NCBI RefSeq assembly: GCF_027942865.1
Contig: NC_134528.1
Coordinates: forward strand, 13,267,586-13,331,585
Length of the DNA: 64,000 nucleotides
Direction: 5' to 3'
Source: Odontesthes bonariensis
Lineage: Eukaryota; Chordata; Actinopteri; Atheriniformes; Atherinopsidae
Shown: piece by piece, positions 52,621 to 62,995 of the stretch
Position numbering within the stretch: position 1 is the stretch's first letter
Layout: every line of letters starts with the position of its first letter
Translations under genes and position numbers: made by a program
The notes under the pieces: generated by a model
What the model saw: only the letters and a program-made list of their open reading frames with translations
Databases searched by the model: none
Told to the model about the DNA's origin: nothing

Positions 52621-53324
52621 CTGAAACAAGATGTGAAACCCACTGAGAACACAGGCCTGATAGAGATTCGGTGTGGTGTGAATTATCTCAGCAAGCGTAG
52701 ACTTTCAAAAAGCGAAGGCAGAGAAATATTTACCTCAGGGTTGTTATCCTCCGCTTCAACTTTCACCGAGACCATCTTAGTCCTGTACTGATGAAAAAAG
52801 GGAAAACAGATTCGGAATGTTAGACAGGATGCTTGACGGCCATTTGGTGCATTATCAATAAAGATACATGCCTGTTGAAAGCTGGCCAGAATTGCGTTGT
52901 CTGGTATCATGTTCCCACAAACCGTAAAGCCAAACAATCATTCTAACAGTGATGGATGAAAACGTTCGTCAGCTTTAAATGTTTCTTTACATTAAAACAA
53001 AACCCGGCCGACGTCATTTCAGCAGATTAAGTACAGTGACAGATGAAACTGAAACATGACAAGACATTGGTGAAAGTCATCAGGGTTCACTGTCTGAGCA
53101 CACTTTGTTCTCACCTTATCAGGACCCCTGGTTTGATACACAGAGCCAGCATCGACCCTATGACAAATGATCCATTATTAAACATGAAGCAGCTCCATAG
53201 CAGAACTATAAAGGTTTCTTTTTGGAAAAATGAAACTATCTGTATGGACAGACACCACAAGTGTAAGTAAGGCAAGGTTCATCGAAATCTGGGTGAGCTG
53301 CTTCAACATCAAAAATAAAGTCAA

Positions 53325-53365
53325 ATTCAATAATACTGCATTAATCCCCATAAGGAAATTATATT
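53325..53365. repeat. Short retroposon tail-type sequence
   Basis: Contains aatactgcattaatccccataaggaaatta, a variant of the tail sequence also seen near 34550 and 56750. No body is attached. Confidence 0.35.
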
Positions 53366-54560
53366 GCTGCTCAAAAAAAGATACAGAAAAGATACAGTAA
53401 AGAGAAAAAAAAAGAAAAAGCTACTGCAGCAGGCTGCACAATAATAAGCTATTTCATATATAATTATAAAAAACAGGATTCTTTGTGATACTTCAGGTTG
53501 TGTCTGTTTTCTAAAAACTGCCTCATGCATGACACGATGCACAGAGGAATGAAAACTAACAAAATGATATGCGCAGTATTTCCTTACCAATAAGGATGGA
53601 CAGCACTGTGGTCGAGAAAAAGTACACCAGTGCACGTGAGGAGGGGCTCAAACTCGCACCGTAAACGGCTGTTGAACAAAACGTCATCTTAGTAAGCGGC
53701 TTATGCAAACTGAGGGCTAAACAATGACCAACAAATTCAGAGACATCCCTTAACATAAAGGGAAGTTAAAGCAACACGTACTCCTTTTCGACCAAAGCGG
53801 TTCCAGTGCTGGATCCCTGAACCGGCACTGAGTTGGTTTTAAGTTGGTTTTTAGAAAGAGCCAGCTAAAAACTGGTCTGATTTTCTACAGCCAGAGACCC
53901 ACCACAGAGCCACATCATTACGTCAACGTCTCTTCTTTTAATCCTGGCGGTGATTTACTTCTACACACTCAAAATCTGGATGCAGTTCTGGAGGCATGTT
54001 TGATTGCAAAGCCCTTCTGTGTTAGCACCTTTCTTCTCCAATTATTTCTTCACAACAGCTAGAATGGACCTGGCCTTTCGTGATCAGTGTGGCAAAGGGA
54101 TACATCTTACTGATATGTAAAGGACTTACTTGAAAAATATAAAGAACCACTAACTCGTACTTTTTATTCAGCACTCTTTGCAATGCTGACAGTTTCAAAT
54201 AGTTACTAGTATTTATGGCAGGGCGCCGCAGGATTTATAAACGCTGTTTTTAGCGTAACGCACCCCAGCATGCTTACAAGTGTAGCTGCAAGCTCTGTTT
54301 TTATACAAGATAAAAACAGAGATTGTGAATGCCGCTCTGTCCGGAACACTGGGTGGCATTCCCTAATACAGCTGCCGGTATTGAAACATCAAACAGCAAG
54401 AAAATTGAGAGAAACACTAAGTTAAAGTGCTTCCACTGCTGCTTCGACTTCATGTTCTGCCCTGGCCCTAAATTGGTAAACATGGCAGTCACAACATTTC
54501 ATCTGGTCTGGTCGGTCTCCTGCTACGACCATCCAAAAACATGCTCTTTAGATTAAGTGC

Positions 54561-54718
54561 TGATTCTAAATTCAAACCTAGGCGTGAGTTTGTGCGTGCA
54601 TTGTTGTTTATCTCTGTGTGGCCCTCTGACCCCTGCCAATGGCAGCTGGGATAGGCTCCAGCTTCCCCACAAACCTGAATTGGATTAAGTGGGTATAGAA
54701 AATGGATGGATGGATGGT
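54561..54718 (+). repeat. 3' fragment of the tRNA-like SINE-type repeat with GGAT tail
   Basis: Shares the ttctaaattcaa...gtgcgtgcattgttgtt...ctgtgtggccct...cagctgggataggctcc text with the copy at 27291-27592. It ends with repeated GGAT units (54704-54718). The 5' promoter part is missing. Confidence 0.7.
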
Positions 54719-54883
54719 GTCCATAACCCTACCTCCAGCTCTTGACATAAGCGAGATTTGGTGCTACTGTGGGGCCAGTGCTTTAATTTGGATGCCAGCT
54801 ATTTAAATGATTACAAACCCTTTTAGACAATTGATATGTACCTTTGAAACAGAATGTGTATCGAATGCATGAACTAATATAAC

Positions 54884-55035
54884 ATTTGGTAGCGTTGGAA
54901 ATGCACTTGTTACCAGTAGAGGTACAGTAACCAGGGAAAATAAATCCAGGAGTATTTCTCCTGGGAAGGCAATGTAGGCCTTTTGAAGGTGGGACAGAGT
55001 GACAATGTTCTTCAAAATCAAGCCAGCAGCAACAC
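54884..55035 (-). pseudogene. SLC1A relic exon covering TM1 end and TM2
   Basis: A 152-base block encoding 50 residues, VAAGLILKNIVTLSHLQKAY then IAFPGEILLDLFSLVTVPLL. The FPGE motif and hydrophobic follow-on are typical of EAAT exon 2/3. Its end phase does not fit the next block without adjustment. Confidence 0.75.
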
Positions 55036-55200
55036 CTTTCAGAGAGTGACATGAAGATTAGTTCAATTATAGAGAATAACATTTCACACACTAACATCAA
55101 TGTACAGTATAAAAAGTTCAAATCAGCTCAGAAAATGGAATTCAACAAAAACTAATAGTAATTACTTTCTATTGAATTTTCTATTGAATAAATTAGGTAT

Positions 55201-55990
55201 ATAACAAAAAGGCAGTCCTATGTAAATTTGATTCAGTGATTATGTGACACTATGATGTGTAAAAAGCCAAAAGCTGATTAAAAAAAGTACAATACAAAAC
55301 TATTATAAATCTTATTACATTTTTTTCGTAATAAATGCAAATGTTTATATTTGGGCATGTTGTGATTTGATGTTTCACAACAAATGCAACCCCAATCCAG
55401 TATATTACATTAAATGCTGTGACGGTAACTGGCCGCTAGATGGCACAGTTTAACCGTGCCGTGTTTTTCTGAACGCCACATTTAAGTTCAAAGTGGTTGC
55501 CCTGACAACAGAATGAGATATTTTCGTTTAACCTTTTTAAAGACAGACGGACTTGGCCGTTGTAGCAATTTGAACTGTTTTTAGGAAAAGTGTTAGCAAT
55601 ACCAAAGTTAGCTTTAGTAGAACAGGACATTGTGCGTTTTTAGTCCATATAAATGGGAAACACAACATTTAATTACCTCACAGCTCAGAGCGTTCCCAAT
55701 GTGAGACACTCACTCATGCTACTCAGAGAACCAGACTTATGCTAGTAATCTAAGGTTTTTAGTCCATATAAATATAAATATAAATATAAAAAGAAAAATA
55801 CTTTATTCGTCCCCCAATGGGGTAAATTCAAAATGCAAATGCAACCGCAATCCGGTATATTATACATGTAATGTATTGGTATAATGTAACAAAAAGGCAG
55901 TCCTATGTAAATTTGATTCAGTGATTACGTAACACTATGATGTGCCAAAAGTAGGAAATGGGAAACATACAACATTTATTTACCTCATAG
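55201..55990. repeat. Diverged local duplication in intergenic DNA
   Basis: Three strings occur twice: aaaaaggcagtcctatgtaa at about 55206 and 55892; aatgcaaccccaatccagta at about 55384 and, with two changes, 55839; gggaaacacaacatttaatt at about 55653 and, with changes, 55960. Their order differs between the copies, so the region was duplicated and rearranged. A tttattcgtcccccaatgggg repeat tail lies between the copies. Confidence 0.6.
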
Positions 55991-57414
55991 ATGAAGTAAA
56001 GACATGCACCTTTTTTTATTATGAAAGGTGCTAATGTAGTTTACAGATATTTCCATCCAGCTAAATTGTTTCTCAACCCACTATTAGCTCAGACAAAACC
56101 GGTTAACAAACAGTCATCACTTACCCAAGGCAACACCCAGCAGGTTGATAAACGTCAGCATATTCCTTCTATGGAAGCAGCTGTTGAAGCATCTTGTGGT
56201 AAAGCCTCTGTTGTCCTCCATTTTTCTGAATTTGAACAAATTAGCGAGTTAGCGAGATAATTAATGTCATAACACTTCACTGCAAAACTTTCAAAGATGA
56301 AGAACGCTCAGTGTTTGCTAAGCAACGCTCAACTTTCAATCATTCAACTCCACTGACTGTTTTGTTTTGTTTTGAAACTGCTGTGTCACGTGACTTAGCA
56401 TGTAAACATTTTATATGTATTTCACATATTTTTTTCATATGTGCAATACATCAGTGCAATAAATCCATATCATGTGCAATAATTCGATTTCATGTGCATT
56501 TTTTGTGTGTGTGAATGGGATTGTGAATGGGACATGTTAGTGGTTTTTATATTTTGTACATTTTTTATTCTTATTTTCATATTGTTAAAATCAAAGATAT
56601 GCTTTCAAAATAAAAATGGACAGGGCATGGACAGCCATTTTACAGAGTAATGAGTTACTGTAGCCACTTTTCTTAAAGAGCATTAGAAAACAGACTATTA
56701 AAAGCCTTCCTAAAAACCCAAGGGTACACATGAATACATTTTGAATTTCACCCATTGGGGGATGAATAAAGTATTTTTCTATTCTATTCTATTTTATTCT
56801 ATAAAATCTCAACGATGTCCTTCAGTTGAGCAAAACATGACAGCAAAACATGACACTTGAGTCAAAAAAAGACACTCCAGGATTAGAGACTGGCTCCATC
56901 ACGTGAGCTCAAGACTTAATAAGATGGCTCATCTTATACAGACAGATCCTGTTTAAGTTTTCATTGCCAAAGGATTTTGCATTTTTTAAATGAAATCAAA
57001 GTATTTACTTTTAATGTAAAAGTAAAAAAAAATTTGGCAAATATTGGCAAAAATGTTGGATTGAATTTGCAGCATGTTCTATCAATATTAGGTTTTATCC
57101 ATAAAAAAAAAATGGCTGAGCGAGGCTTTTTCAGACCATGAGGATGGATCTCGACTAAGAAAAATGTGACTTAAGTGTTGTAGAATAATCACATATTGAT
57201 AGTGCAGTTGAGGAGGAAAACCGGTAACATCTCACTTCTGATGTTGGTGATCCCAAGTTAATCCGCCTCAATATAGAATGTTTGCAGCGTTCTGTAAACC
57301 TTCAGTGTCAAGAAAAATCCCAAGTCCAAAAAGAGGACATTTTCTGTTAATTCTGTATGAATGTGAGAGAACTACAAAGGGAAATAGGCAAAAAAAAGAG
57401 AAAAACACATCATG
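55991..57414. other. Intergenic DNA between the SLC1A relic and sar1
   Basis: No gene recognised. A retroposon-tail sequence (cattgggggatgaataaagtatttttctattctattc) lies at about 56750-56800. The rest is AT-rich single-copy-looking DNA. Confidence 0.6.
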
Positions 57415-57419
57415 TTAGA

Positions 57420-59334
57420 TTTATAAAAAGCTTTATTACTTTTCAATCACCTTTTAAATGGACCAGACTCACTCTGTTTCTTAATGCATATCATTTTCAT
57501 TAAAACTATCTGTACAGATTCTTGCTGAAAATATTCATTCAATTCAATATACTGACAGAAATAAATAAGTCCACTGCTTTATAGTGCCAGCTCAAAGATA
57601 GTTCATTTACAAGAATTTACATCTGTATTATACATAGTTTACAGGAGTTGTTACAACTGGTACGGAACACTGTTCAAAGGGGAAAAAAATATAGTTTACA
57701 TGCAGACTACAATACATTTTAAGAAACACTTCCGCGTATAAAATCTTCACATGTAGCATATCTCAGATAGAAATGTTCTTTCATATGTCAATGTACCAAC
57801 TATTCTATATTTTGCCCTGTTCACACAAGATGAAGGAAACAGTTAATAGGGTACAAAGCTCCCATATTTTCCTTCCTTAGCATCTATATCAAGCTCACGA
57901 GGTTCCAACGTTGAACCAGTCATTGTAAACAGCTAAGTAACCCTCTCACCCCCACCCCACCAGGAGAAAAAAGAAAAGGAAAAATAGAGGCCAACATTAA
58001 TGGACAGCGTAGCATATTCGTGTTGGAAAGTGCACTCTCCTATCTTTTCAGATAATCAAAAAGTACATTAGCAGCACTTAAACTTGTAACCTGTAAGTCC
58101 TGTACCGTGAAAATGCTGATTACCTGTCAAAATATTCTTCATCTTCAATTGAAGACTCTAATTAAAAAAAATGTTTTATTGTCACTTCAAATTGGACTTT
58201 AATCCATGCTCAACTTAAGTGAGACCATGACGGATAGCAAGTGGTAAGACGAGTCGGCGCTTTTTATACAGCAGTACTTTATACTAACATATTCTAAAAG
58301 ATGAACAGACTCAGAACAACATTTATTCTTTATGACTCGCACATGGAGTGGATTTAAGTTGTCTCTGCTACAATACAGCCAATTATTCTATTTTATTGCT
58401 CTCTGACATTTTAAGGGTGCAACGTAATTATTGCCTTCATGATAGAATAAAACGAGGGAAGTCAAAGGAAGCAGAGCATGCTTCATCTGAATTCCTCAAA
58501 TTCAGTGATGATACTCCTGTCCAACTTACACACTTTCATTAGCTGCCTTGAACACAAGCATTAAACACATTTAGATTATGGTGTCATTACTGGGCCAAAA
58601 ATCATTTTTAAAAAGCCAATTTTACTATGAGCAAGACCTTAATCACAGCATTCTCATCAGCGAGCTGTATAATTTGACTCCATCATAAGTGTTTGGGTTT
58701 GTCTTCTGTCTCTCTTTTTTTGGTTTCTGAAGGGGATTTGACAATATGTTGCCTCAGCGTTTGGCTTGGAGGTTGTCTTGTTGAAGTCCAGTCTGTCTCC
58801 CCGCTGATCTCGGAGTCATTAGCATATATCTTTGGCTTTATGCTTTGAAGGCATAGGCTGCGTTACATTAGATTAAATCAATTAAAATCTATCCTCTGGA
58901 TTTATTTTATCTGCTCACAGAAATGTTTTAAAAACTAAACTCAGCCATCTTCATATAAAGTCTGACAAGCATGAAGTCACGTACCACAACGACTCCTCAC
59001 TCACTTTCTAATAAAGTTCAAACAGAGCAGCTGATCTACTAAGTAATAAATAATACAACACTGAAGCATACATATCTTCATTCTTGCAGAATGTCTGGCC
59101 GCTCATGTGTTGTAATTAGGTAATTAACATGCCATGCAACTGGCTCCTATCATAAAAACATTTAGGGCGAATCACCAGTAACCATTTTTAAAGTTTGCAT
59201 AGAGGAATTTAACAACTAAAAAGGAAATGTTCTTACTAATATGACTTAAATTTAGGGGCTGAATGACAGTCTTTGTCATGTCTCATGGTAACATGTCAGT
59301 TAAAAGCCTTCAGGCAAAGCCTGACTCCTGCATG
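57420..59334 (-). other. sar1a: Likely 3' UTR of sar1
   Basis: No other gene is visible in the 1.9 kb after the stop. An AATAAA on the minus strand at 57437-57432 is a plausible terminal polyadenylation signal, and earlier cleavage cannot be excluded. Confidence 0.5.
57432..57437 (-). terminator. sar1a: Candidate polyadenylation signal of sar1
   Basis: The minus strand reads AATAAA within agtAATAAAgctt, the last such hexamer before gene-free DNA. Confidence 0.45.
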
Positions 59335-59451
59335 TCAGTCAATGTACTGCGATAACCATCTGAAACCTTCCCCATAGCCTTGTTTCTTCAGCACGCTGCA
59401 CATGAAAATCTCCAGCGGACGAACATTCAGCTCCTTCAGAGAGACATTTCC
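59335..59451 (-). CDS. sar1a: sar1 coding exon 6 and stop
   Basis: Encodes [20 protein letters not shown] and [18 protein letters not shown] followed by TGA (59337-59335). Acceptor atcaacag. Confidence 0.96.
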   Translation of the reverse strand, partial: GNVSLKELNVRPLEIFMCSVLKKQGYGEGFRWLSQYID

Positions 59452-61818
59452 CTGTTGATAACAATGAGGATAAATGAGAGTGATGCTCCTCGGGCACCGA
59501 ATTACGTACCCTTGTATGCTTTATCAAATTTAAAGGACAAGACCGTTTTTTTGACATTGGGCCCTTGATTTCACATTATAACATGATGTTCTACTCACCC
59601 CTGCTTGTTGTTGGTAATTTGGAGCTGTTCCGAAGATATTCGAGGTGCGTCGCTTACTTAAAAAAATCCGGGTTACTGTAATCTTGAATTTTTTTCGTAA
59701 AGTGGGTCTGTGGGCTGTCTGTGGTAGTAGCACGATGATGACGTCAGTAACACCCACTTTACGACAAAAATTCAAAATTACAGTAACCCGGATTTTTTTA
59801 AGTAAGCGACGCACCTCCACGTTATCGGTGCAAGTGTACAGTAATTAATAAATTATAAACAGCATAGTTTGTGCCTGTATAACGTTGCCCATAGGAAACC
59901 GTTTCATGGCCGAATATCTCAAGAGAGCAGCCAGACGCCTCTCGAATATCTTCGGAACAGCTCCAAATGACCAACAACAAGCAGGGGTGAGTAGAACATC
60001 ATGTTATAATGTGAAATCAAGGGTCCAATGTCAAAAAAACGGTCTTGTACTTTAAAGAGACAGTCCTCATTACATGCTTACCTTTCCAGTAACTTGACCA
60101 TCAAGAGCAAAAGCACCTCTCAGTCCTCCTTCACTGATGGCCTCTGGACGGTCAATTTTATTACCCAGCACTAACACTGGTACATTGACAATGGTCTCAT
60201 CTGCAAGAAGAGCCTAGAAAAAGTACAACAGCCACAGAATCATCATTAATCTAGCTGCAGTCAGTTTTGCAGCGGAAACTACTTGGAGCAACTATGTTTA
60301 AACTTACATCAAGTTCAGTCTTGGATTCTGTGAGTCTGTCATGATCAGCACAGTCGACAAGAAAGACAACTCCATTCACAGCTGGCAGGTAGTTCTTCCA
60401 AACTCTTCGAGCTTGGAACAAAGGAGAAGTTGTTTGTCAATTAACTGTCCTTGCAGCAATTCAACAGGATAGTGAAACTCTATGTCAGTTTGAAATGTGC
60501 AGAGAAATTTTAATGTGTGTGCTTTGCTGCCCCATAAACAATCATTAACAGTGTTCAATATACAATGCATAGGTTCTCATATCTGGAAAAGTACACCTTT
60601 CTTCATACAGACCAATCATCACAACTGTTCTCAGTTTGGCTCATTTGACCTTCAGTGAGATTTACAGGCTGGCACAAATCAAGGTTACCAAACTTTATGT
60701 TCTCATGATAATAAGAGGTGTTAACTCCCGAATCTAAAAGTCTAATCAAGCATTTCTTTTCTTATGTACATCTTTATCATCAGTGGCACAACCCCCACAT
60801 AGCAGTACTTTCCGTCTTTAAATGTTCTGTTTAAATATCGAGAATATTACAGGCTCAGAGGTCTGGTGTCGTGTGAATTAGTCTCTTGGTGCTTTTCCAT
60901 AACATTTTGAGATGGAAACCTGATTAGAAAGATGAATGTATCAGTTTCAACATGGTCAAGTCAGAGCTGCTGCAGTCACATTAACGGACAGACACACACA
61001 ACAGCAGTGAGTTATTCTGACATATGATGAGCTGTTCAGAGGAATCAAACAGGTCACGTTCATAAATATATATTAATATATTACAAGATCTGTTGTGGTG
61101 GGAAAAAACCTCAACTAATTCTAGTGTTTCATTACTGGCAAGAATTGAGGCAAATCTCACCTTGGACATGTCCTCCCAAATCAAATGTGGTAAATGTCAT
61201 CCCACCAATTGTCAGCTCCTCTGAGGCTTTGAGAGAAAGAAAGTAAAACTGCTGTTAATGCATTTAATTGTTTGATTTGGCTGGGAAACAGATCAGCGAC
61301 AACACAATGCTATCACAGTACCTTACTAATTATTCAAGTGAGATTACACAATACATAACAAAATCATAGCAATGCTGTATGATACAATAGTATCAAAGTG
61401 ACTGATTTGGAAATGACACTCTGGCCTTTTTCCCTAGCACTCCCACATGTTTGATATTTTCACAAGTTTTGGTATGGTATCAACTTAACTTAACAAATGC
61501 CAAGGAAATCAGTGAAAACAGTCACATCAGCCGAGATTGGTATACCACTCTCCTTACTTGGATGCAGCGTTGGCACATGTTGGCCAAGTCGGTCGTCTTT
61601 CAGCATGTGTAGGAGTGTTGTTTTACCGGCATTGTCCAGGCCCAGGAAAACCAGCTTCCCAGTCTTTTTGTAAAGACCTGGAAGAAGTTTGTCATAAACT
61701 CAATTCCTCAAGAACTCAAGATTTTTTTTGTTAAATCAAAGTACAAGAGAAGATGCTCACCTAAGAACTGTAAAACGCTACTAAACCCCCGGTAGATCCA
61801 ATCGAATAAAAATGACAT
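59335..61818 (-). CDS. sar1a: sar1, small COPII GTPase, six coding exons
   Basis: Sar1 is the small GTPase that, loaded with GTP by Sec12, inserts its N-terminal amphipathic helix into the ER membrane and recruits Sec23/24 to start COPII budding. Minus-strand coding exons: 61761-61818, 61558-61677, 61161-61226, 60308-60411, 60082-60213 and 59335-59451. They total 597 nt (198 residues, the family length); all junctions are GT-AG and in phase. Visible motifs: [20 protein letters not shown] (membrane helix), GLDNAGKT (P-loop), HVPTLHPT (switch I), DLGGH (switch II), [12 protein letters not shown] (G5), [12 protein letters not shown] at the end. It mixes SAR1A- and SAR1B-type residues (GGHVQ is B-like, RWLSQYID A-like). 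The symbol rests on the spock2 neighbour, so the paralogue label is less sure than the family. The stretch [18 protein letters not shown] departs from the usual SEEKLREIFGLYGQTTGK. Confidence 0.95.
59529..60056. mobile_element. Nested foldback (long inverted-repeat) element in sar1 intron 5
   Basis: The outer arms 59529-59644 and 59941-60056 are each 116 bp and inverted copies with only three mismatches by my alignment. Both ends carry TTTAAA, so a TTAA target duplication is possible. Directly at the inner end of the left arm a second palindrome begins: arms 59642-59707 and 59752-59817, 66 bp each, two mismatches, with a 44-bp loop. A unique 123-bp segment (59818-59940) separates it from the right outer arm. 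No real protein frame is present. I infer a MITE-like element carrying another foldback element, or one element with two-tier ends. Confidence 0.85.
60082..60213 (-). CDS. sar1a: sar1 coding exon 5 (NKID guanine-binding motif)
   Basis: Forty-four codons including [20 protein letters not shown] and [14 protein letters not shown]. The second half is the least conserved part of this copy. Acceptor ttctag, donor AAAG|gtaagc. Confidence 0.95.
60308..60411 (-). CDS. sar1a: sar1 coding exon 4
   Basis: Encodes [20 protein letters not shown] and [15 protein letters not shown]. Acceptor ttccaag, donor GAT|gtaagt; ends in phase 0. Confidence 0.96.
61161..61226 (-). CDS. sar1a: sar1 coding exon 3 (switch II)
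   Basis: Encodes [20 protein letters not shown] plus Q. It carries the DLGGH motif whose His positions the attacking water. Acceptor tcaaag, donor CAAG|gtgaga. Confidence 0.96.
61558..61677 (-). CDS. sar1a: sar1 coding exon 2 (P-loop, switch I)
   Basis: Encodes [39 protein letters not shown]. Acceptor cttccag, donor CAA|gtaagg. Confidence 0.96.
61761..61818 (-). CDS. sar1a: sar1 coding exon 1 (membrane-inserting helix)
   Basis: Starts at the ATG at 61818-61816 and encodes [19 protein letters not shown] plus one base. The exon continues upstream as 5' UTR to the acceptor at 61834-61835 (gttacag). Donor TTAG|gtgagc. Confidence 0.95.
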
Positions 61819-62926
61819 CTTGACGGTGTCTGTCTGTAACAACAATAAAGACAGGTTATTACTACATACTGTTATGTGAGACCAAATTATAGAGATTTCT
61901 CCCTCAACACTGCTTAGGTGCGGTGTTGACTTATTTTCATAATCTGGTGAACGAGTAGATCACCAGAAACTAATGACTAATGATAAAAAATATCAGAAAT
62001 GCAAAAGAAAGGAATGATAAAAGTGGATTCACGTGCAGCCAGCACTATGTTAGCAGTTGTAGAATACTCAGTATTTGTTTATTGACACTGACTTCTGGGA
62101 AATAACCTGTTAAACCTATTCAGACCAAGGGTCTTATTCCGCTTTCAAGGTAAATGACAGACTTTGCCAATTTGTTAGTCAGTATAACTTAAAACAAATC
62201 ATTGTTTAAGAGTCTCATAAATGATATGCCATAGATGTTGAATTAGTTTAGAAAGAAAAAAGCAAATAAAAGTCACTCCCGGTCTGAAAAGGAGGAAACA
62301 TCGGTCTCTAATTTCATTAAAAAAAAAAAAATACATACAAAAACAATGAAGTCTGAATGCAAGTTTATCAGCTGATGGTGTTATTAATGCTATCTATTTG
62401 TTCAGCTTTTGTAGTCTGTTCTCTGAAAGTTGGGTTATATCAATATACGGGGATACTTATTCCTACAGTGACAAGTTCAAAATAACTGCCATTAAAATTT
62501 CTACTAGCTCATAGCATGACACCACACAGGTATACATCATCTCCTGGAAGATACCTGTGACATAACGGTCAACCTCCTCCACAAACAAGTGTAGCTTGTG
62601 GCAAACGGCAGCATTACCTCTAGCTTAATACAATACTTATAAAGACTAATGAGTTGCACAGACCGAGCTTGTATTAAGTATATGCATGTCCTGAGCTACT
62701 CAAAGCGACCTAACGGTGGAAATATTACGCTGTTTAGCTAGTTAGCATTTACATGTTAGCTGGCGTTAAACCTCTAGCTCTTTCTAGAGACTGTCACGTG
62801 GGCCATGACAACGAGTAACAAACAACCGGCTGGCAGAGTATTCATTATGAAGAGATGTCAGTGGTACAATATTTGGTTATACTGAACTGTTACCTTAAAA
62901 ACGCTCTTCAAGTTTCGCTCACTTAC

Positions 62927-62995
62927 CGACAGCACCGACCAATACCCAATTCTCTTTAGTGTCAGTGGTCTCCTTGGAAACAGTCAATCAGAGGG
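62927..62995 (-). other. sar1a: Probable non-coding first exon and promoter area of sar1
   Basis: A strong donor on the minus strand, GCTGTCG|gtaagtgag, ends at 62927. It lies 1.1 kb upstream of the acceptor at 61834-61835 that precedes the ATG by 15 bases. SAR1 genes usually have such an untranslated leader exon. The transcription start is not visible, so the upper limit is a guess. Confidence 0.5.

Larger units (their letters stand above)
50960..55035 (-). pseudogene. SLC1A-family (EAAT-like) glutamate transporter relic, many exons in order
   Basis: SLC1A proteins are plasma-membrane Na+-coupled glutamate or neutral amino-acid carriers. Minus-strand exon-like blocks, 5' to 3': 54884-55035 (YIAFPGEILLDLFSLVTVPL, TM2), 53588-53668 (SRALVYFFSTTVLSILIG, TM3), 53115-53157 (LALCIKPGVLI), about 52872-52935 (NMIPDNAILASFQQ), 52734-52787 (YRTKMVSVKVEAEDNNPE), 52443-52620 (TQVRYVGENIQGPNILGL; LDLVICCNEVCKIAVKMLMWY), 52073-52182 (YMPIGVMFL), about 51860-51942 (LCIHGVVVLPLIY), 51488-51707 (CCEEVINVDKRITQFMLPIA; NVNMDGTALYE), about 51385 (LLLAIEWLL), 51179-51295 (DRCNSVINVLSDCIG) and 50960-51050 (stop). 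Several junctions are phase-consistent. The frame breaks inside 52443-52620; the usual SSSSATLP hairpin is replaced by TSYAARM; and the second-hairpin segment before AIEWLL is absent. I find no first exon. A fast-evolving gene is the alternative. Confidence 0.78.

Noticed and set aside
53775-54240. Possible non-autonomous DNA transposon starting at cgtactccttttcgaccaaagcggttcc
   Set aside because: The left part resembles known fish repeats, but no right end or target duplication could be fixed.
59530-59848. Open frames on both strands with nearly the same peptide in sar1 intron 5
   Set aside because: The identical peptides are produced by the palindrome itself, not by a gene.
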